Assembly (NCBI GenBank): GCA_027314515.1
Contig: DAHVAR010000243.1
Span: 1-37,588, forward strand
Direction: 5' to 3'
From: Actinomycetota bacterium
Lineage (GTDB): Bacteria; Actinomycetota; Actinomycetes; Streptosporangiales; Streptosporangiaceae
Length of the DNA stretch: 37,588 bases
Part shown: piece after piece, positions 35,447-37,588 of the stretch
Numbering within the stretch: the first letter of the stretch is position 1
How the letters are laid out: each line of letters starts with the position of its first letter
Notes under the pieces: model-generated
Seen by the model: only the letters and a program-made list of their open reading frames with translations
What the model was told of the DNA's origin: nothing
Database searches by the model: none
Position numbers and translations under genes: made by a program

Positions 35447-35508
35447 CGCCCCGGCCCGCGCCCGGTGTGCCTGACCCCCCGGTAGTGCCAGAATCAGTGC
35501 TGCCAGAA

Positions 35509-35634
35509 TCAGTGCTGCGAGAACGCGTGCAGCGCGAAGGCCCCGACGATGAGCAGCATTAAGACCGCGACGGACAGTACGACGAAGCCCGCGTAGTGGC
35601 GGCGGTCGGCAGGGTCCGCATCATGGTGTCCCAT
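35509..35634 (-). CDS. small His-rich single-pass membrane protein, 41 residues
   Basis: The minus strand encodes a 41-residue protein beginning MGHHDADPADRRHYAG. A hydrophobic helix of about 20 residues (FVVLSVAVLMLLIVGAFAL) follows, then a short HAFSQH tail. The helix length fits one membrane span, and positive charges before it favour an N-in orientation. Three histidines precede the helix. Exactly six bases before ATG 35634 lies TAGTCT on the same strand, the leaderless promoter geometry also seen at argS, which supports a real gene. One leucine is encoded by TTA, a rare codon in high-GC actinomycetes. The stop TGA is 35509-35511. It is antisense to nothing and lies in the pyrE-fba gap. 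I do not recognise a family. Confidence 0.6.
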   Translation of the reverse strand: MGHHDADPADRRHYAGFVVLSVAVLMLLIVGAFALHAFSQH

Positions 35635-35640
35635 GTCTGC

Positions 35641-35646
35641 AGACTA
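35641..35646 (-). promoter_or_regulatory. -10 element for leaderless small membrane protein
   Basis: TAGTCT on the minus strand, six bases, then ATG 35634. This is the same geometry as at argS and the SDR gene. Confidence 0.5.
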
Positions 35647-35697
35647 GACCCGCCGCGGCCGTCGGCTCGGTAATGCTGGATAACTACACCCACGGGC

Positions 35698-35726
35698 TTA
35701 AGCCAGCTGGCAGCCTCCGCGATACT
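35698..35726 (+). promoter_or_regulatory. fba promoter candidate
   Basis: TTAAGC (35698-35703), 17 bases, GATACT (35721-35726). The -10 matches four of six consensus positions; the -35 is weak. It would give a leader of about 55 bases with AGAGGA before ATG 35786. Confidence 0.35.
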
Positions 35727-35785
35727 GAGAGCAGTGGTCTACGTCCAGCAACTGAGCCTGACCCAGCACGAGAGGATTGGGTGCC

Positions 35786-36808
35786 ATGCCGATCGCTACG
35801 CCCGAGGTCTACGCGCAGATGCTCGACCGGGCCAGGGAACAAGGCTTCGCCTACCCGGCCATCAACGTGACCTCGAGCCAGACGCTCAACGCCGCGCTCC
35901 GTGGCTTCGCCGAGGCTGAGAGTGACGGCATCATCCAGGTATCTACCGGTGGCGCCGATTATCTGTCCGGCGCCGGGGTCAGGGACATGGTGACCGGTGC
36001 GGTGGCGCTGGCGCACTTCGCCCGGACCGTCGCGGCGAGATATCCGGTCAGCATTGCCCTGCATACCGACCACTGCCCGAAGGACAAGCTCGACGGGTAC
36101 ATGCGCCCGCTGCTGCAGATCTCCAGCGAGCGCGTGGCCCGCGGCGAGGAGCCGCTGTTCCAGTCGCACATGTGGGACGGCTCTGCCGTGCCGCTGCAGG
36201 AGAACCTGCAGATCGCCGCCGAGCTGCTGGAGAAGTGCGCGACCGCCCGCGTGATCATGGAGATGGAGATCGGCGTGGTCGGCGGCGAAGAGGACGGAGT
36301 CGTCGGCGAAATCAACGAGAAGCTCTACAGCACGCCGGAGGACGCCCTCGCGACCGCGGCAGCCCTCGGGCTCGGCGAGCGCGGCCGCTACATGCTCGCC
36401 GCGACCTTCGGCAACGTCCACGGCGTCTACAAGCCGGGGCACGTCAAGCTGCGGCCTGCAATCCTGAAGGAGATCCAGGAGGCCGTCGGCGCCAAGAACG
36501 GCCGGGAAAAGCCGTTCTACCTGGTCTTCCACGGCGGCTCCGGGTCTGACCTAGCCGACATCAGGGAAGCGATCAGCTACGGCGTGGTCAAGATGAACGT
36601 CGACACCGACACCCAGTACGCCTTCACCAGGCCGGTCGCCGGGTACATGTTCACCAACTACGACGGCGTGCTCAAGATCGACGGCGAGGTCGGCAGGAAG
36701 AAGGACTACGATCCGCGGGCCTGGGGCAAGGCCGGGGAGGCGGGCATGTCCGCGCGGGTGGTGCACGCCTGCGAGGACCTGATGTCCGCGAGTAAGCGAA
36801 TGACCTGA
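35786..36808 (+). CDS. fba: class II fructose-bisphosphate aldolase
   Basis: This 340-residue zinc enzyme cleaves fructose 1,6-bisphosphate to glyceraldehyde 3-phosphate and dihydroxyacetone phosphate (glycolysis/gluconeogenesis). Catalytic and metal residues are visible: D95/H96 in ALHTDHCPKDKL, E161 in MEMEIG, H212 in FGNVHG and H249 in FHGGSGS. The phosphate-binding MNVDTDTQYAFTRP also fits. ATG 35786 is chosen because AGAGGA lies nine bases upstream and PIATPEVY matches family N-termini; the open frame begins nine bases earlier at 35777. Length and motifs fit actinobacterial class II-A aldolases. The neighbours are pyrE upstream and DUF3151 downstream. Confidence 0.97.
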   Translation: MPIATPEVYAQMLDRAREQGFAYPAINVTSSQTLNAALRGFAEAESDGIIQVSTGGADYLSGAGVRDMVTGAVALAHFARTVAARYPVSIALHTDHCPKDKLDGYMRPLLQISSERVARGEEPLFQSHMWDGSAVPLQENLQIAAELLEKCATARVIMEMEIGVVGGEEDGVVGEINEKLYSTPEDALATAAALGLGERGRYMLAATFGNVHGVYKPGHVKLRPAILKEIQEAVGAKNGREKPFYLVFHGGSGSDLADIREAISYGVVKMNVDTDTQYAFTRPVAGYMFTNYDGVLKIDGEVGRKKDYDPRAWGKAGEAGMSARVVHACEDLMSASKRMT

Positions 36809-36863
36809 CCCTTGAGTGGTGGCCGGCTGCCGGCGCCAGGACCGCGGGCGGCAGGATGATCAC

Positions 36864-37277
36864 ATGACGCGAGAGAACCTGCTGGGCGGCCCGCCCGAGA
36901 CCCTGCTCCCGGCGAACCCGGAGGCGAGCGCGGCGCTCGCGGCGGCCAGCGACCCCGCCGAAGTCGCGGCCCACTTCCCGGGCTACTGCGCTGCCTGGGC
37001 GCAACTGGCCCAGCGGGCGATGGCGGTCGGCGACCCGGTCGCCGCCTACGCATTCGCGCGGACCGGTTATCACCGCGGGCTCGACCAGTTGCGGCGGGCC
37101 GGCTGGCACGGCTACGGCCCAGTTCCCTGGGAGCACGAGCCGAATCAGGGTTTCCTGCGGGCATTGCACATGCTTGCCGTGGCCGCGGCAGCTATCGGCG
37201 AGGATGACGAGGCGGCCCGCTGTCAGCAGTTCCTGGCTGACTCCAGCCCGGCCGCCGTGACCGCACTGGAGTCCTGA
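36864..37277 (+). CDS. DUF3151 family protein
   Basis: This 137-residue helical protein belongs to the actinobacterial DUF3151 family of unknown function. Recognisable parts are the N-terminal ENLLGGPPETLLP and the conserved block AYAFARTGYHRGLDQLRRAGW, followed by GPVPWEHEPNQGFLRALHMLA. The C-terminal EDDEAARCQQFLADS completes the pattern. ATG 36864 is chosen with AGGA upstream; an in-frame ATG at 36816 would add 16 non-conserved residues. It lies between fba and purA, where family members are usually found, and is probably co-regulated with them. No catalytic motif is seen. Confidence 0.9.
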   Translation: MTRENLLGGPPETLLPANPEASAALAAASDPAEVAAHFPGYCAAWAQLAQRAMAVGDPVAAYAFARTGYHRGLDQLRRAGWHGYGPVPWEHEPNQGFLRALHMLAVAAAAIGEDDEAARCQQFLADSSPAAVTALES

Positions 37278-37412
37278 AAACGGCGCGTTCCCCCGATTCT
37301 GGGATGTTTCCCGCTAATCAGCCCTCCCGTTACCGCGGCGGGGACGTGCATCGAACTCGCCTTCGTCCGGTCTGCCGGCACGTCGCGGCTGGTCCGGTAA
37401 CATCTGATTGCA

Positions 37413-37464
37413 AGAGCCCCTTGCCGCGCTTGCAGCGTCCTGCAATGACGTCGGCCGGGGCTTT
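37413..37464 (+). promoter_or_regulatory. structured purA leader, nested hairpins
   Basis: An outer stem AGAGCCCC/GGGGCTTT (8 bp with one G-U) encloses an inner perfect hairpin TTGCAG-CGTC-CTGCAA (37430-37445). It sits 27 bases before the purA ATG, downstream of a possible -10 TAACAT near 37398. It matches no riboswitch class that I recognise. Confidence 0.4.
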
Positions 37465-37491
37465 CGTTCTGTTACGGGAAGGACCTGTGAC

Positions 37492-37588
37492 ATGCCCGCC
37501 ATCGTGATCGTCGGCGCGCAGTGGGGCGACGAGGGCAAGGGCAAGGCGACCGACCTGCTCGGCGACCGGGTCGACTACGTCGTGCGCT
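37492..37588 (+). CDS. purA: adenylosuccinate synthetase, N-terminal part
   Basis: The first 32 codons are present and the gene runs off the right edge. [18 protein letters not shown] is the GTP-binding P-loop signature of PurA (QWGDEGKGK, with the catalytic Asp and the Gly-rich loop). [14 protein letters not shown] follows. The enzyme joins IMP and aspartate, using GTP, in the first committed AMP step. ATG 37492 follows GGAAGGA about nine bases upstream. The preceding 214-base gap contains the structured leader described separately. Confidence 0.96.
   Translation, partial: MPAIVIVGAQWGDEGKGKATDLLGDRVDYVVR

Overview
The window is high-GC DNA with strong G/C bias at third codon positions and frequent GTG/TTG starts. 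Its content points to an actinomycete: a DUF222/HNH (13E12-type) gene, an EtfD-like Fe-S membrane reductase, PIG-V-like mannosyltransferases, an HspR-controlled dnaK-grpE-dnaJ-hspR-clpB cluster with HAIR operators, and a pyrE-fba-DUF3151-purA segment that follows the heat-shock cluster in other actinomycetes. The exact order or family cannot be fixed from the sequence alone.

Layout. 1-172: C-terminal end of an IS110-type transposase. 290-1862 (minus): a fatty-acyl/β-oxidation pair (SDR dehydrogenase, then enoyl-CoA hydratase). 2218-3825: a DHA2 multidrug exporter with a palindromic operator candidate upstream. 4030-4593 (minus): an unknown membrane protein. 5073-7451: a DUF222/HNH endonuclease-like protein, convergent with a KamA-type radical SAM aminomutase (7439-8839, minus). 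9252-10490: a divergent PlsX-like protein with no ordinary start codon. 10555-12297: argS, apparently leaderless. 12400-15579: a secreted DUF5666-like protein followed by an OmpR-type response regulator and its sensor kinase. 15645-17819 (minus): an EtfD-like reductase. 17995-22259: three GT-C membrane glycosyltransferases (PIG-V, GT87-like, PIG-V).

22304-29756 is the chaperone locus. Two HAIR-type operators flank a candidate promoter in front of dnaK, and the repressor HspR is encoded in the same gene string, so the locus should be autoregulated. DnaK/DnaJ/GrpE and ClpB together refold and disaggregate proteins. 29904-31543 is a frameshifted gene of an uncharacterised family inserted between clpB and a TPR-like gene. 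31647-34689 (minus) holds the TPR-like gene and a NYN-domain protein with a huge low-complexity tail. 34910-37588 holds pyrE, a previously easy-to-miss 41-residue membrane protein gene on the opposite strand, class II fba, DUF3151 and the start of purA behind a structured leader.

Three cross-cutting signals stand out. First, at least five starts share the same leaderless geometry (TANNNT-like hexamer, six bases, start codon). Second, 18-bp in-frame tandem repeats recur in three unrelated genes (plsX-like, grpE, NYN). Third, several genes depart from a textbook start or frame: plsX-like with CTG, NYN and dnaJ with TTG, and the broken gene after clpB.
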